Of a stretch of DNA of 64,000 bases, positions 26,801 through 39,300 are shown one piece after another. This DNA is from Sphagnum magellanicum (taxonomy: Eukaryota > Streptophyta > Sphagnopsida > Sphagnales > Sphagnaceae), in contig CM038907.1 in the NCBI GenBank assembly GCA_021904315.1, positions 20,033,223-20,097,222 of the forward strand. The letters are read 5' to 3'. Each line of letters begins with the position of its first letter. The first letter of the stretch is position 1. The position numbers and the translations under genes were made by a program. The notes below the pieces were generated by a model that was not told the DNA's origin, ran no database searches, and saw nothing but the letters and a program-made list of their open reading frames with translations.

Positions 26801-27339
26801 AAATGATGTTCCAAATTTGTTAAATTAATCCCGCCCCCCCCCCCCCAAACCCCAACCTCCAATGGTAGCATGTGTTGGTTGAAGGTTTTAGCATCTCAAA
26901 ATATTCATTTGCCTTTGAAACATAATTCATTGGACAAGATTAAGTCATGGTTCTTGTTGTGATAGCTATACTATAATTCCTATTTTTTCAAATTCACCAA
27001 ATTGACTAAATGGGTTTTTTTTACTAGAGGACATGTATTTTTTATTAAAGGCCAAGGGCTTGAATGACATGGATATTTTTTTACTAATCAATTTGATTAG
27101 AGTGATCGATTAAACAATTAGTCAAATTGGACATCTAGTCAAATTGGTTATTAATTTAGTTAATAAGACCACCCAATTTAGTCAAATTGGCAAGTGCCTT
27201 AGTTAATAAAGACATTTATTATATTCAATCAATAGGGCTAACTAAGTAGGTTTAGTCAAAAGGGTCAATTACAAATTTTCATATTAATTAGGTATTTTGG
27301 GATTACATTTAGCATGTTGACTATGTTTGACCAATTAGA
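20865..27339. other. AT-rich intergenic DNA without recognisable genes
   Basis: Both strands were read. Open frames such as 21802-22239 (-, 145 aa) and 25220-25432 (-) have no recognisable domain and a composition typical of AT-rich noncoding DNA. A short (TA)n lies near 21249-21266. I see no RNA gene and no LTR pair. Confidence 0.6.
26834..26846. repeat. Poly-C tract in a C-rich patch
   Basis: A run of 13 C follows ccg and is followed by aaaccccaacctcc, in otherwise very AT-rich DNA. The minus strand has several G runs. Confidence 0.9.
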
Positions 27340-28190
27340 AAAAAGTTGGAAATGTAAAAGTTAGCTAATCATAACTAAATGAATCATGACCAAATTAATT
27401 ATGATTAAACTAATTATGTATATATGGTTTATTTAAATATGGTTAAATTAATTATTTTGAAATTAATTATGGCTCAACTATCTTTGAAAGAAATAATTAA
27501 ATTTAAAAATAACCATAATTAATCTAACCATGGTCAATTTAACAATAATTGGTTTAGCCTTAATTAGTTTAACAATGATAGTTAGTTTAACATAATTAAT
27601 TTAACCATTACTCATTGGGCCATTGTTAGTTTTGCCATAATGAATTTAACCATGGTTATTATAAGGAAAACTAATTTAACTATACATTTTTTTAACATAT
27701 TATTATTTTACCCTAATAAATTTAACCATAATCAATAGACCCATAATTAATTTAAAACTATTGTTGATTTAACCATGGTTGGTTTTGCCATAATTATTTT
27801 AAACATTTTAATTTTTACCATAATTATTTTAACCTTTTTTTAAGCCATAAATATTTCATTCATATTTATTTTAGCCATAATTAATTTATGTATAATTGGT
27901 TTAGCCATAAAATATTTATTCATTAGTCAGTTTAGCCATATTAACTTTATTCATGGTTAGTTTAACCATTTCTAGTTTTGTCGCAGTTGGTTTAACCATA
28001 AATTATTTATTCTTTAATTAGTTTGGCCATATTTATTTTACTCATGGTTAGTTCAATCATTTCAATTTTAGTCATAAAATATTTATTCTTTGGTTAGTTT
28101 GCCCATATTTACTTTACTTATGGTTATTTTAGCCATATTTATTCATTAGTTAGCTTGGCCTTATTCATTTTATTCATGGTTAGTTTTGAA
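27340..28190. repeat. Cryptic AT-rich short repeat field (ccataattaa / ttagccata motifs)
   Basis: About 850 bp are built almost entirely from variants of a 10-14-bp motif such as tttaaccataatta, gtttagccata and catggttagttt, in imperfect tandem order and partly in both orientations. No coding potential. It looks like a degenerate microsatellite or minisatellite expansion. Confidence 0.75.
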
Positions 28191-28982
28191 ATAAGAAATA
28201 GAAGATATGGACTAGTCAATTGGTTGGATTATTAAGAAATTCAAAAATTCATATCGAATTTTGCTCCAAATTGTTTATAGGAATTAAAAATGGGTTGAAG
28301 AATGAAATGATAAAGTTAAGTGTGAATTTTCTTTTCTGAAACCTTAACCAAATGGTAGTTATGAACTTTTGAAGGGTCAAAATTGGACCTTATTTTCAAA
28401 AGTTATGTTGAAATGAATTTTTTGTGTTTGTCAAAATTTCTATGCCCAATAGTACATATCGAAATATCTAAATGGGCTTTCATTCTTATGGACTTTATGG
28501 ATTTTTCTTTTAGAAATTCCAAAGTAATTTCACCATACTAGCTAACAATAACATTTTTCAATATGGTTTTCACCTAGTTTTAAAAGGTTTCACAAATGAG
28601 TGAAATTGTAGTAATCAAATATTACACTAATGAAATCTTAAAATTTAAAACCATATCCATATGAATAATATATAAAAACATGCCAAGGATTCTTGGGAGT
28701 TCTACATTTGCCCAAAATGAGCCACTATAGCTTCCAATATTCACCTTATTATAAATGGATGTAATTTTGTTATCCATTGTGGTTCTCCAATTGGAATTCA
28801 AAATAACTTCTTAGTATGATGTAGGTTTTCAAAGTTTGGTCAAACCAACATGATAGCCATCAAGGCAACATGAAAGGAGAGGTTGATTTGATTGAAAAAC
28901 AAGTCCTTCATGCCTTTGTTGTGTCAAAGAAGGGTTGTTTGGAGAGGATGATAGTTTAGGTGAAATAAAATCTTGATCACAT
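28191..28982. other. AT-rich sequence adjoining a copia remnant
   Basis: No gene, repeat array or RNA seen. If the neighbouring copia remnant once extended to reverse transcriptase, it should have lain here on the minus strand, but no RT motif is readable. Confidence 0.4.
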
Positions 28983-31030
28983 TCATGTTAAAGAATGCAA
29001 GAAAGCCACAATTGGATCAAGACTTAAACTAGTAGATGGAACCAATGTTGTTGTAGCCAAAGGTGTGCCTATGATAGTTGTAGTAGTGAAAGAAGGTTCT
29101 AAGTAGGGAAAGACAATAATAGGTACTAGAGAAAAAACAAAGGGATCTTTTTGAAAGAAAAAATTGTATTCATCAAATTTCAAGTCATTAGACACAATGA
29201 TTTTTTGGGGGGTGGGGACATTATGTTTGGGAACCTTTGGTGTGACAATCATATCCCAAAAAAACTTTAATAATGGATTTGTTCTCCAATTGTTTTTGTG
29301 AGAACCGAGGTAAACATAACATGGACCACCAAATATGTGCAACGTGCTAACATTGGATTTGTCACCGACCAAATGAGATGGATGAATATCCAAATTTGGT
29401 TGAAAATGGTTGATATTGACCAACAAGTTAGTAGCATTTATTGTTTCTACCCAAAGAATAGTAAAAAATTGAACTAGTAATTGCAAGTGAGTAGCAACCA
29501 AAAAGATGCAACTCATATTCAATTATGATCAATATTTTGAAAAATATGATTTTTTCATTTTGCCACACCATTTTGGTGTGGTGTGTTAAATTGTGCAAAT
29601 TGCTAGGGCATAAGTATGCCAAAATAAGCTAAAAGATATCATTTGAATGAAAAAAAAAACAAAATTGTCAACTTTGAACCTTGAAGGTTAAAATCCAAGA
29701 CACACTTCTTAAAAATTAACGTTTAAACTACATGAGCATATGTAGTATGACATGAAAAGGTTTTTGAAAGCTTAAAATGTTGTGTTTACTTTTTCTCCAC
29801 CCTATTTTCATTCATTTTTCTTGATTTGGTGTTATTGTCCTATTTTGGACAAAGTAGACATAGAATATAATCACGACCTTTCATTTTTTAAACTCATTCT
29901 TATAGCTCCTTCAAATGATGTTTAAAACATCTTTTACCATGTTACAAACACAAAACAAATTTGTTATTCATATTTTAAAATAACTTCTTAGCACTTCAAA
30001 CCTATGTTAAAAAAAACTTGAAAGGTTTAACATTGTCATAATTGAAATATATTCAAGTTTCTAAAAATGTATATCAATACACATGATGGCTCAAACATTA
30101 AGAACACATCATTTGAATACTTTGATTTGGAAAAATATCATAAACTTGCAATAAATAATTGCTCAAATAATAATATAAATTGGGTATGACCATATGTGGT
30201 CAATTTAATATGGCAAGTACATCCCAAAATTCATATCATTGGTAAAAGGCCTAAATTCAATGATGCAAAATTTACTTTCTACTTATTTTACTTTTTGAGC
30301 AAGGATCACCAATTGGCCTACTTTAACATGGTTATGCCCATTAATGGATGTCATGTTTTCTGTAGTAATGTTGGAAATTTTTTAAAAAATATTCACCACC
30401 TTCATCACTACCAAGAACACAAATGGAACTCTTGAATGTTTTTTCAATGTGAGCTTTTATTTTTTTTGAACACGCCAAGAACATCACTAAAACAAAACCC
30501 ACCCATAACATGAACAATCATCAATAAATGTCAAAATGTATTCTGTTTTAGTCAAAGATGATCAAAAGAGAACACCACACACACACACACACACACACAC
30601 AAGGTTGAAATTGAATGATTTGAAAAAATATATAACCCAATTGAGACATCATGGACATCGTGACCATTGATAGTGTATTGATTATTTGGCACAAAAAACT
30701 TAATTATCAAACAAACCCCATAGACCATGATTAACAAGATGTCCCACAAGTAGAATTTTTTATAGACTTTAGGCACATGAAGAACAATTTTTTTTTGGTT
30801 GATCAAACTTGAACAACCCATGTCCTTTGCTAATAACAAGGTGCATTTTCCACCAATTGCTTTTATGATTGTTTTGAAGGATATGTCTTTCTTTCCATCC
30901 AATGTTTTTGGATTGCTAATAACATGAGTTGACACTCCTAATCAAGAAGTTTTTCAATAACTGCATTAGTTTCAACCAATTCCCATAAATCATCCTCTTG
31001 CAAAATACTCATACATTGTAGTTGGAAGTT
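28983..31030 (-). mobile_element. Degenerate Ty1/copia remnant (gag edge, protease, GAG-pre-integrase, integrase)
   Basis: Reading down the minus strand, copia domains appear in order through several frames: gag-like LQEDDLWELVETNAVIEK (about 31010-30950); protease to pre-integrase STHVISNPKTLDGKK, then VLHVPKVYK and NNQYTINGHDVHDV (30935-30600); integrase catalytic core LTFIDDCS (about 30525) and GSDEGGEYF (about 30390); NTPHHTKMVWQNEK near 29570; and integrase C-terminal part LHIFGGPCYVYLGSHK and IVSNDLKFDEYNFF within an open 179-codon stretch (29522-28983). Frameshifts, stops, gag loss and about 700 bp of extra sequence between integrase pieces show it is dead. No RT, RNase H or LTR is visible. 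The family differs from the younger copia at 45.6-51.7 kb. Confidence 0.85.
30576..30601. repeat. (CA)n microsatellite inside the copia remnant
   Basis: Thirteen CA units within the copia remnant, between the pre-integrase and integrase segments; translated on the minus strand it gives a Cys-Val run. Confidence 0.95.
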
Positions 31031-34000
31031 CCTATCAATTTTTAAGTTTCAAACATAATGCTCTTTGGTTGAAATGACATGATTCTAAACTTCATTAGAA
31101 GAAAATAAAAGATTTAATTAACAAAACTTAACTCAAGTCTAATCACACATGCGGTCTTGACATCATTTTGATGATGTGAAGAATTCTATTAGTTGTAGAA
31201 GCACATAATGCATAATTGGTACATAAAAACCAATAGTAGAGGAATATATACATTTCTATGTGCATGAAATATAAAATCCCACATGCATGAATTAAAGATA
31301 AATCCTAACTAATTCCTAGTTTGTTATGTATAATCATTGCCAATCAATTACATCAATTGATCATGAACAATCACTAATTTTATTTCTAATTATTTGCATA
31401 ATCCATGCAATATTCTATGTGCATGTAGATGGATGGATGTAATTTTCAACACTATTCAATGAACACTAATAAATGTGTTTATCATTGAGGAACTCCAAGT
31501 TATTGAATCTCCATAACAATTTTAAATAAACATTTAAAAATGATTACACTACATCTCATTAACATATTAATGTGAAACAATGAGGTAAGCATTTCCAATG
31601 ATATTTAATTTGTTATTTTGGTGTTCAAATGATTGCTAAAAACATCAAACAAACAAACAAAAAAATAGATAGAGGTGTGCTAGTTTTTTACAAAATGGGG
31701 TTTAAAACTAGATTATGACCACAAATGGAAGGGAATGTTACAATAATTGGAACAATTGTCTAGATGCTTTAATGCAATATTTTTTGTTCTTGCACATGTT
31801 ACAAAATTTCCATAACAATTTGTTGAATAAGGCCTCCACCCATTTTGCATCACATGCATGATTTCACACATCACTCTCCATATAAGCAATACCCACATCC
31901 TACTAATTTCCTGAAATCCTTTAGAAGGATAATCTACACCTCCAAATGAAATAAACAAAGTTTAATCAAGTGTCAAAGAGCCACCACCTCCATTTGACAT
32001 GAGAAGAGACCACATCTTGCGGAACGTGTTCATTGTGGAATGCCACCATTGCCATTAAGTATACACCACCAATTCTTGTTCAAGGCTTTCCATACACACG
32101 CAACAACTGCCAACAAATTGTCATAGCAAATAAGCATCATAAATTACTAACATATTCAAGCTCTATTGAATATCGTGAGCATTTGTGGAAGACAACATTA
32201 TCCTAATACAAGACTTCAAATCTCTCAACAATAGTTTTAGAAAGAACAATAGAGAAGAAGAAGACACAACTTTAATCATGTCCTTGTGGTCTTAAACATT
32301 GGCACGTCAACCCCACTATGGTTGCTCTTCTAATTTAAGCTATTACCAACCAACATCAAATTGTTCTTTAGAAGCTTAAGGAGGTTCTTTACAATTTTCA
32401 ATAAGGAGTTGTCTCTAGACAAACGAATAATCCTAGCAAGATTTAAACATGTTCAAACTTGGAAGCTACTAATGGCACAATAACCCAAAAAGAATTCATA
32501 TTCTTTTGGGTTGGTCACCAAGTTATTTATGTCTGCTAACTAATCTAAAATGCTTTTTAGTGAAGGGTTATTACAATTTCCATAGGTTCAAAATATATAG
32601 ACAACTTGCATAAGTGAATAATGTGATTAATGGCTCATGCCAAATAATATATTCATGTTAATGAGCTCATATTTGACACAAGTTTGATCAAATGTCCAAA
32701 TTAACATGAAATCATGAAAAATACTAACACCTAAAAACACATTTAACAAGCAATAAAAACTTGGAATGTACCAATGTACACATTGAAATGTTCATCCATA
32801 TAGTGCACATTTCAATACTTCAGAATAATTAAAATGAAAAATGCTACTAAAGTTTAAACATACACAATTTATTTTAAAGAATGCAAATAAATTGGAAAAA
32901 TATGCTTATACTCTCTATATAATTGATATTGATGAAATAATAGGTGTATGATGTAAATGAGGTTGGATGGCTACACTCTTTTTCTGGATTGAATTCTTCA
33001 CACCAAACAAGATATGGAACACATCATTATAGACAATTTGAATAAACACTTTCCAAACAATTAATGATATTGTATAGACATTGATGTTGTAATTTTGCAT
33101 CATCAGTGTGATTCATGGCTTTTAACATTTGGCAATCCATTAAAAACCATTTTCGTAACATGAAAGTAAGCAAAAATTTCAGTAAACATTAAAACTTGAG
33201 CTTGTTTATGAATCAACTCTTTGAATTAAGTGGTATTGGCTTCCAAATTCAAAACCTAACTTCATGTTCATTTTCTTTCAAAAATTATACCAAACTTACA
33301 AGAGAAAAATTCAAGCATCATGAAATCATAAGAATCAAACATCGAATCCTCAAATTCCCATGGATATACTACACTTGAAGCAATGCATGGCAAGTCACAG
33401 CATCAAATCCTCAAATTCCCATGATACTACACTTGAAGCAATGCATGGTAAATCACAACAAGGTGTATTGCTTTAACTTCATATAATTCATAGTTCCAAC
33501 CCAAAGTTGCTGAACCAAAATGCTGGCTTAGAATGGAAGAAAAAGCCAAGAGACACTCAACAAAAACCATCTCACAATAACATAAGAGGAAAATGCACCA
33601 GGATCACAAACACATTGTTCAAAGTTGGAAGCAAACATGCCTTTACAACATGAGATCCACATTCATGTTTGATGGCAGCAAAACATGTCATGTTGGTGCT
33701 ATATCCATGTAGTAAGCATGGAATGACATGACAAATTTAATTTTTTTAAAACAATGTTGTGTTGGTTTGATACTGTGGAGAATTATTCTTGTGAACCACC
33801 CATGCACATAAAGACCTTCAGGGCACAATCCAAATTTGCAGTGTCCACATAGTTGACAAAAGGCTGTAGGATATGAAGTTTTTTTGTCAAGCTCATATTA
33901 GAAAACAAAAACAGCCCTTTCATTGCTATGTTAATCACACCCTTGTTCATGGGGCAACCTTCTGGAGTATTATAAACTTTGAACAAATGATGAACTAACA

Positions 34001-34813
34001 ATTTACAAGGAGGCATGATCATGGTGATAACTAAAGCAACTTTGGGGCCCTCAAGTTTGACGAAGTCACAATGTGTAACTTTCAGGGTGATTATAGAAGT
34101 GTGACTTCAGGTATCTATTCCATAAGCCTAAGAAACAATTATATCCAGAGGTTAATTGAATGGAGGGTTCTCCCTGGCTGGCCAAGAAGCTGGGCAGGAC
34201 CAGATGATAGAGGTAGACACTGATTTGAAACTCTCCAGCTCTCCCGTATTATGTGAAAAGGTATGTTATCATGATCTTCATATTCTTGAAACCATACTTG
34301 AACAAATCACCTTGCAATTCATTGATAGGTGTAATTCCACTAAAAAGAGAGTTAAAAAACATGTTTTCAGATTCAGGCATTCTGTCATTCTCTATGTTCC
34401 AGAAAATTTTCAAAGATTTACTAAGAGACCTATGTCTCCTTGGCCAAAGATTCTATTGGTTTGCAATGAATAAAGATATTTCACAAAATTGGTAGCCCTG
34501 ACATTACTCAAAGTAGCACCACCTTCACCCAAGCTTCCACAGGTTTTTGGGACTCCATGCCAATTTCTGAAAGTTATCTACATGGTCAATTGCATTTGCG
34601 AGATGAACTAAAAGTTCAGGGTTTAGGAGAAGAATTTGTGAGCTTCAGACAGCCTTACCATTGAAAATATCAGTGTTAATATGTTGCCATCAATATGAAA
34701 TTTGGCCAATTCACATGGATAGTGGAGGAACAAATGCCACTCCCTCTGAATGCTGAGCAATCACATACAGGCTATGACAACAATTCAAGTTTCTGATCGT
34801 AGCAATAACAGGA
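31031..34813. other. AT-rich intergenic DNA and probable 3' flank of the MIF-like gene
   Basis: No recognisable genes. The portion just below 34814 should include the 3' UTR of the MIF-like gene (minus strand). Base composition becomes less AT-rich from about 33.5 kb toward that gene. Open frames at 31713-31958 (-), 33783-34022 (-) and 34156-34473 (+) match nothing I know. Confidence 0.55.
33345..33466 (+). repeat. 61-bp tandem duplication
   Basis: Two copies begin aatcctcaaattcccatg at 33345 and 33406 and share cttgaagcaatgcatgg. They differ by two single-base indels and a few substitutions. Confidence 0.88.
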
Positions 34814-36337
34814 CTAGAATGTCGCGCCATTCCAGCCAAGATCAGTCCTCTGCAAGCCCCACACAAAATCCAGTCAAGTTGTTTTCAGCAATATGGCAAG
34901 AGAATAATTCTTATACACTAAGTTTCATAAGGTGCAAGCCTCATGGTCAAGATGGTCACAGCAAGCTGCTGTGAACACTTAATGAATTGCATAAATTTCA
35001 ACAGATCCTAAGCATCCAGGTCCCAGTTAACAAGTCCTGTTGCATTTACCTTTCTAAAACCAGAAAGGCTGGTATTAGTTACCAGATTGTTCAGGAAAAC
35101 ACATACTGGTGAGCTACAGAAGACCATCTCATTTACATTCAGCAATCCATCATTCATCATCATGTTTGAACAAACAAGCTCTTGCTTTGTGACAGGAACA
35201 TCTCTGTCAAATCCTTTAAAATTGAAGCACACGATGCAGAGAATGTACAAGTGGGACACAAATTGGGCAAAGCATCCACCACCTGATTCTTAGACAATAA
35301 CTTACTTGCCATGAGTACAGTTTGATGGATGACTTCTCAAGAACAAAACATTACAGGGTTTGAAGCCTCAGTGGTGAAGTACATGCATGCACACTTTATC
35401 CTGAGTACATGAATGACCCTGCCCAAACAGTACATATGCAAGCATAAATCACCATTCAGGAGTATAATTGCCAGCACACATTTCCCCTCCAAATAATATC
35501 ATAAAAATGAGGGTTTACCTTCACGTCATAAAACTTGATGTAAAATCGTGCTGGAGGCACTGACAGCTTCGTCTGCAGAATCTCTGCAATGGCTGCACTC
35601 AGTTGCTTGTTTATCTCTGGCCCTAGTCCACCAATTGAGACAAGCTCCCCATATGCTGTTGGGTCTTCACTACCTCCAAAAGACATTGGCACTCCTCCTC
35701 TCAGTGATATCATCACATACTGCCCTCCACACACAGTGCCTTTTACACAATGAGCTTGCAGTTAATCGAACAAACAAGGTGAGAATAGCATGCATCACAT
35801 TGATAGGTATTGCCAGTACCAATAGACCTGCCTTGACCACATAGGGTACTACAAAGATCCGTGTGGTGCACAGTTTTAGGGTTTCGTATAGAAATGGCCC
35901 TCGAATTCCAGATCAATGGCAAGAGCTTTCGAAGGCAAAAAGAGTTGAAAACCCTCTGAACAAGATGAAGGAACACACTGCTCGGAAAAGGAATTGCAAT
36001 TTCATCTGCAACCTCAGAGTAAACGCAAAAGGGCAGCTTGCGCTCCTACTAGTATTGCTTCACACAAACATTTATCGGATCCGAAAGTTTGATTATGAAC
36101 ACATAGATACTCGGAAGAACCCAAATCGAAACCACCCAATTCCAAAACTTTGTCCATGCAGCAGAAAAACAGAAGACCCCCCCCTCCCCCCCGGAAAGCA
36201 AAGAAAAGAGATGAAATCAAACATACAGATTCAGGCTTGCCGATGATGTTGGCAACTGCTTTGCTGGCCTCTTTGAGAATGCCAGATGTTTCAACCCCGT
36301 CAAGGGGTACATTGGTCTGCACATTGAGACTCGGCAT
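34814..36337 (-). CDS. MDL: MIF / D-dopachrome tautomerase-like protein, complete, three exons
   Basis: Exons in transcript order: 36337-36227 (37 codons), 35719-35519 (67 codons), 34849-34814 (11 codons plus TAG). All junctions are phase 0 with GT-AG introns of 507 and 669 bp. The product is 115 aa, the usual length of the family. Motifs: start MPSLNVQTNVPLDGV, with Pro at position 2 (the catalytic base of MIF tautomerases once Met is removed), the GKPES/YVMI junction, VPMSFGGSEDPTAYGELVSIGGLG, FYIKFYDVK, and the terminal DLGWNGATF, equivalent to the family ending GWNGSTF. The CxxC redox motif of animal MIF is absent, as in plant MIF/DDT-like proteins. MIF proteins are small trimeric tautomerases; the physiological substrate in plants is unsettled. 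No targeting peptide is obvious, so cytosolic or peroxisomal location is left open. The final exon is only 36 nt and easily missed. Confidence 0.95.
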
Positions 36338-39300
36338 AGCTTTTTCTTTCTACCTCCCGCACCTCAAACTGCTTTCACCCTTCACCTCCGTAATCTCTGC
36401 ACACAAGAATGGGTATGAAACTAGCACGATTATCCCGACCCAGACAAAAGTAAAAAGATTATATTGTAGTAAGGGGGAAAAACAGCTTCACATGCACTAC
36501 TCTTCGCCCTCTCACGAGCTCGTTCCATAAAAAAGAACAAACAACAAAGAAGGAAGTTGCACTGGAAACTCAGGTGCTTTTGGAATTACAAGATAAAGGT
36601 AGATTCGAGAGCTAGGTACTACATCTGCACCGGTGCTCAGGATGTGACCCTGCAAAATCATTTTTGCATCCAAGTTTTTTTGTATACTTTTATGCAAAAA
36701 CACATTAAACTGGGATACCAAATAAGTGCGGGACTACTAATAGCAAACCACCTGGACCAATTATTATGATGAGCCAATCAGGAACAGCCAGATCATATTT
36801 ATTACACTCTTTTCTGCAGGTGCACTGCGTTGCTGCGCTTTTCACCAGCCACCGCAAACTGTGCATTTTTATGCTGAGCCAAAACCATTTTCTTGAGCCA
36901 AATGGCAAATTTTGACTTTTCTTCATCCAATTCTTTTGTGCAGGATCACACACTGAGCACCCCAGGAGATGCTCTTATATCGGTATAGGTACATATGTCA
37001 ATTTTTCTGATATCGCATTATTTTGTGGCTCATTTGTGGTGTAGGTACTAGGTACGTGTGGTATCAAAATCATTTTTAAAATAAAATAAAATTGGCGTCT
37101 TCAATTCTAATATCAAGCATGCACACAAGACGACCAAAGTTTTTTTTTGGGAGGAGATGGGGGGATCTTGGCGTTCCCAATGGTTTTTTTTTAAATGCAT
37201 CCAATGTGTTCCCTAAGTTGTTCCCAATGGCACCAAAGTTCATCCCATGTCCTTTGCTCAAAACTACGGAACTCATGTAACCTATGTTATTTGCTGAAGT
37301 CAATATGTCTATTTAGGAAGTGTCCACAGTTTGGTCACTTCTACTTTTTTTTTTGGCTTGCAATGGGTCAATCCAGGAGGCCCATAGTAGCCAAGCAATT
37401 TTTAAAGAAAACTTTAGGTCACCCACAGCCAAGTAATAGTTTGTCTCATCCAGTTTTGAGTGGGTAAGTTTATCCTCTCTTTTTCTTTGTCACTTTCCTT
37501 CCATTTCTTCTTTCTTCACTTCTTTCATTTTCTCATTTCAACAAATATGATCACCTAGATCAAAGAAGGAAAAAAAGTATGTACAAAAAAATTGACCAAT
37601 TGCAGCTTTTGTTGCTCATGGGCTAATGAACTTTGCATTCACCTTTTTTTTCAAATTTTAGATTTAATGTTGCTTCACACTACCAATGACCAGTGTTTTT
37701 TTTTTGTGAATTTTCGCAACCTGGTGACACAAAAAAAAAGGGCTGGCAAATCCGACAAAGGGATTTTTGAGATTTAAAAAAACATTCGCCATATCTTGAC
37801 CAAAAAAACTTAGAAGTCGCCAGATTTAGATAGTATGTTCCTGTAAGTCGTTAGAACTAGGCAGGATTCCAAAAAAAACTACTAGTCCACCGAGACAGTC
37901 GCCATTTATTGCTAATTAATGCCAAGGATCCTAGCCAGCGCACCTACTTGAAGAATTTGAAAAAAAAAAATAGTGCCAATGACGATTGATTAACATAAAA
38001 TCAGAGTATTAATATATTTAAATTTTATTTAAAGATATTAATTTAAAAAAATTAATTACTAGACATTGGTAATCCATGATCATATAGATTGTGTATGAAA
38101 TTATTTTCGCTTTCATTAATTGTAGAATATGGGATTTAATTTTCATGTACTAAAACATTAATATTTTTAGCATCCATGATGTCCTTTTTGGCACCTTTAT
38201 TGCCTAACAAAAACATTGGGCCTTTCCAATGTCACTCAATGTTTTTCCTACCATGTTTTCCAATGATCCTTGGTTTGAAAAAATAAAAAATATAGAACAT
38301 TTTCAACCCTAATGCCCACAACATCCCCTATGTATTTCTTGGTGTCTTTCAACATTATATTCAACAACTTCAACCCTTGATGTTTTGGTGCCCCATATTG
38401 CCTTGAAAAGAAAAAAATCATATCCAACCCAATACACATAGTGTTTTTAGCATGCCTTTTCAACATCCTTGCTATTGCTTATTGTTATTGTCATTCCCCA
38501 TCTTTCATCATCCTTGGTATTGTTTGGGTGCATTTTTTTTTGTTCACCAAATTTAAGTCATTCTTAAATCAAAATAATGGACCAATTGAAATTTTGAATA
38601 AGGATGTTCAAATTTGGGAACGTTTGCTAGGTTCATATCTTAGCTTAGGATTTCTTTTCAAGACCTTGGCCTAGCAACAATCATAATGATTTCAAAGCAC
38701 AATTTTTTTTGAAAAAACAAGTCAAGTCTTCACTAATTCTAAAAGAGACCAAAGTTGAAGGGGAAATACATTATATTGATTTGAAAAGAAAAAAAAAAAT
38801 TACCCTTTCCATGGAGAAGGTGGTTAGAAGGAGCAAAATAAAATCTCCACCCAAATCGTGTATGGAAGTGATATTAAAAGATTGTTAGATGCCACTTCCC
38901 ATTAAATATTAATAAATTATTGTTTAGAATAAATTTATTTAATCTAACTAATTTTATAAAGATAACATTGATGTAAATAATTTGTAAACTTGCCCAACTT
39001 TGATAGAATGTTCTAATGGATATTTCATTTTCAATGTTGATTTGAATATGTTGCTAATTATGATTAAAAGATGTTCACTAAAATATTACAAAAATATTCA
39101 AAATGAAATTTAATGGTTTTATGTTTATATTTTTATTTAATTAATAAAAATATTAATGTAAATTTATTATAATATTATTTAAATAATTTTTAAATATTAA
39201 TATTAATATTTATAAAAATTCAATAATTTAGTGTAAATTATGATCCTAATGGAATTTCATATGAATTCATTTGTAATTTTTATTTTTGATACAAACCAAA

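Noticed and set aside
28983-29522. 179-codon minus-strand frame as a stand-alone gene
   Set aside because: The motifs GGPCYVYLGSHK and IVSNDLKFDEY identify it as the end of a copia integrase.
30552-30935. 127-codon minus-strand frame with a Cys-Val run as a novel protein
   Set aside because: It is the copia protease/pre-integrase region, and the Cys-Val run is a translated (CA)n microsatellite.
36150-36530. 126-codon plus-strand frame with a poly-Pro run
   Set aside because: It is antisense to MIF-like exon 1 and reads through the C-run in intron 1.
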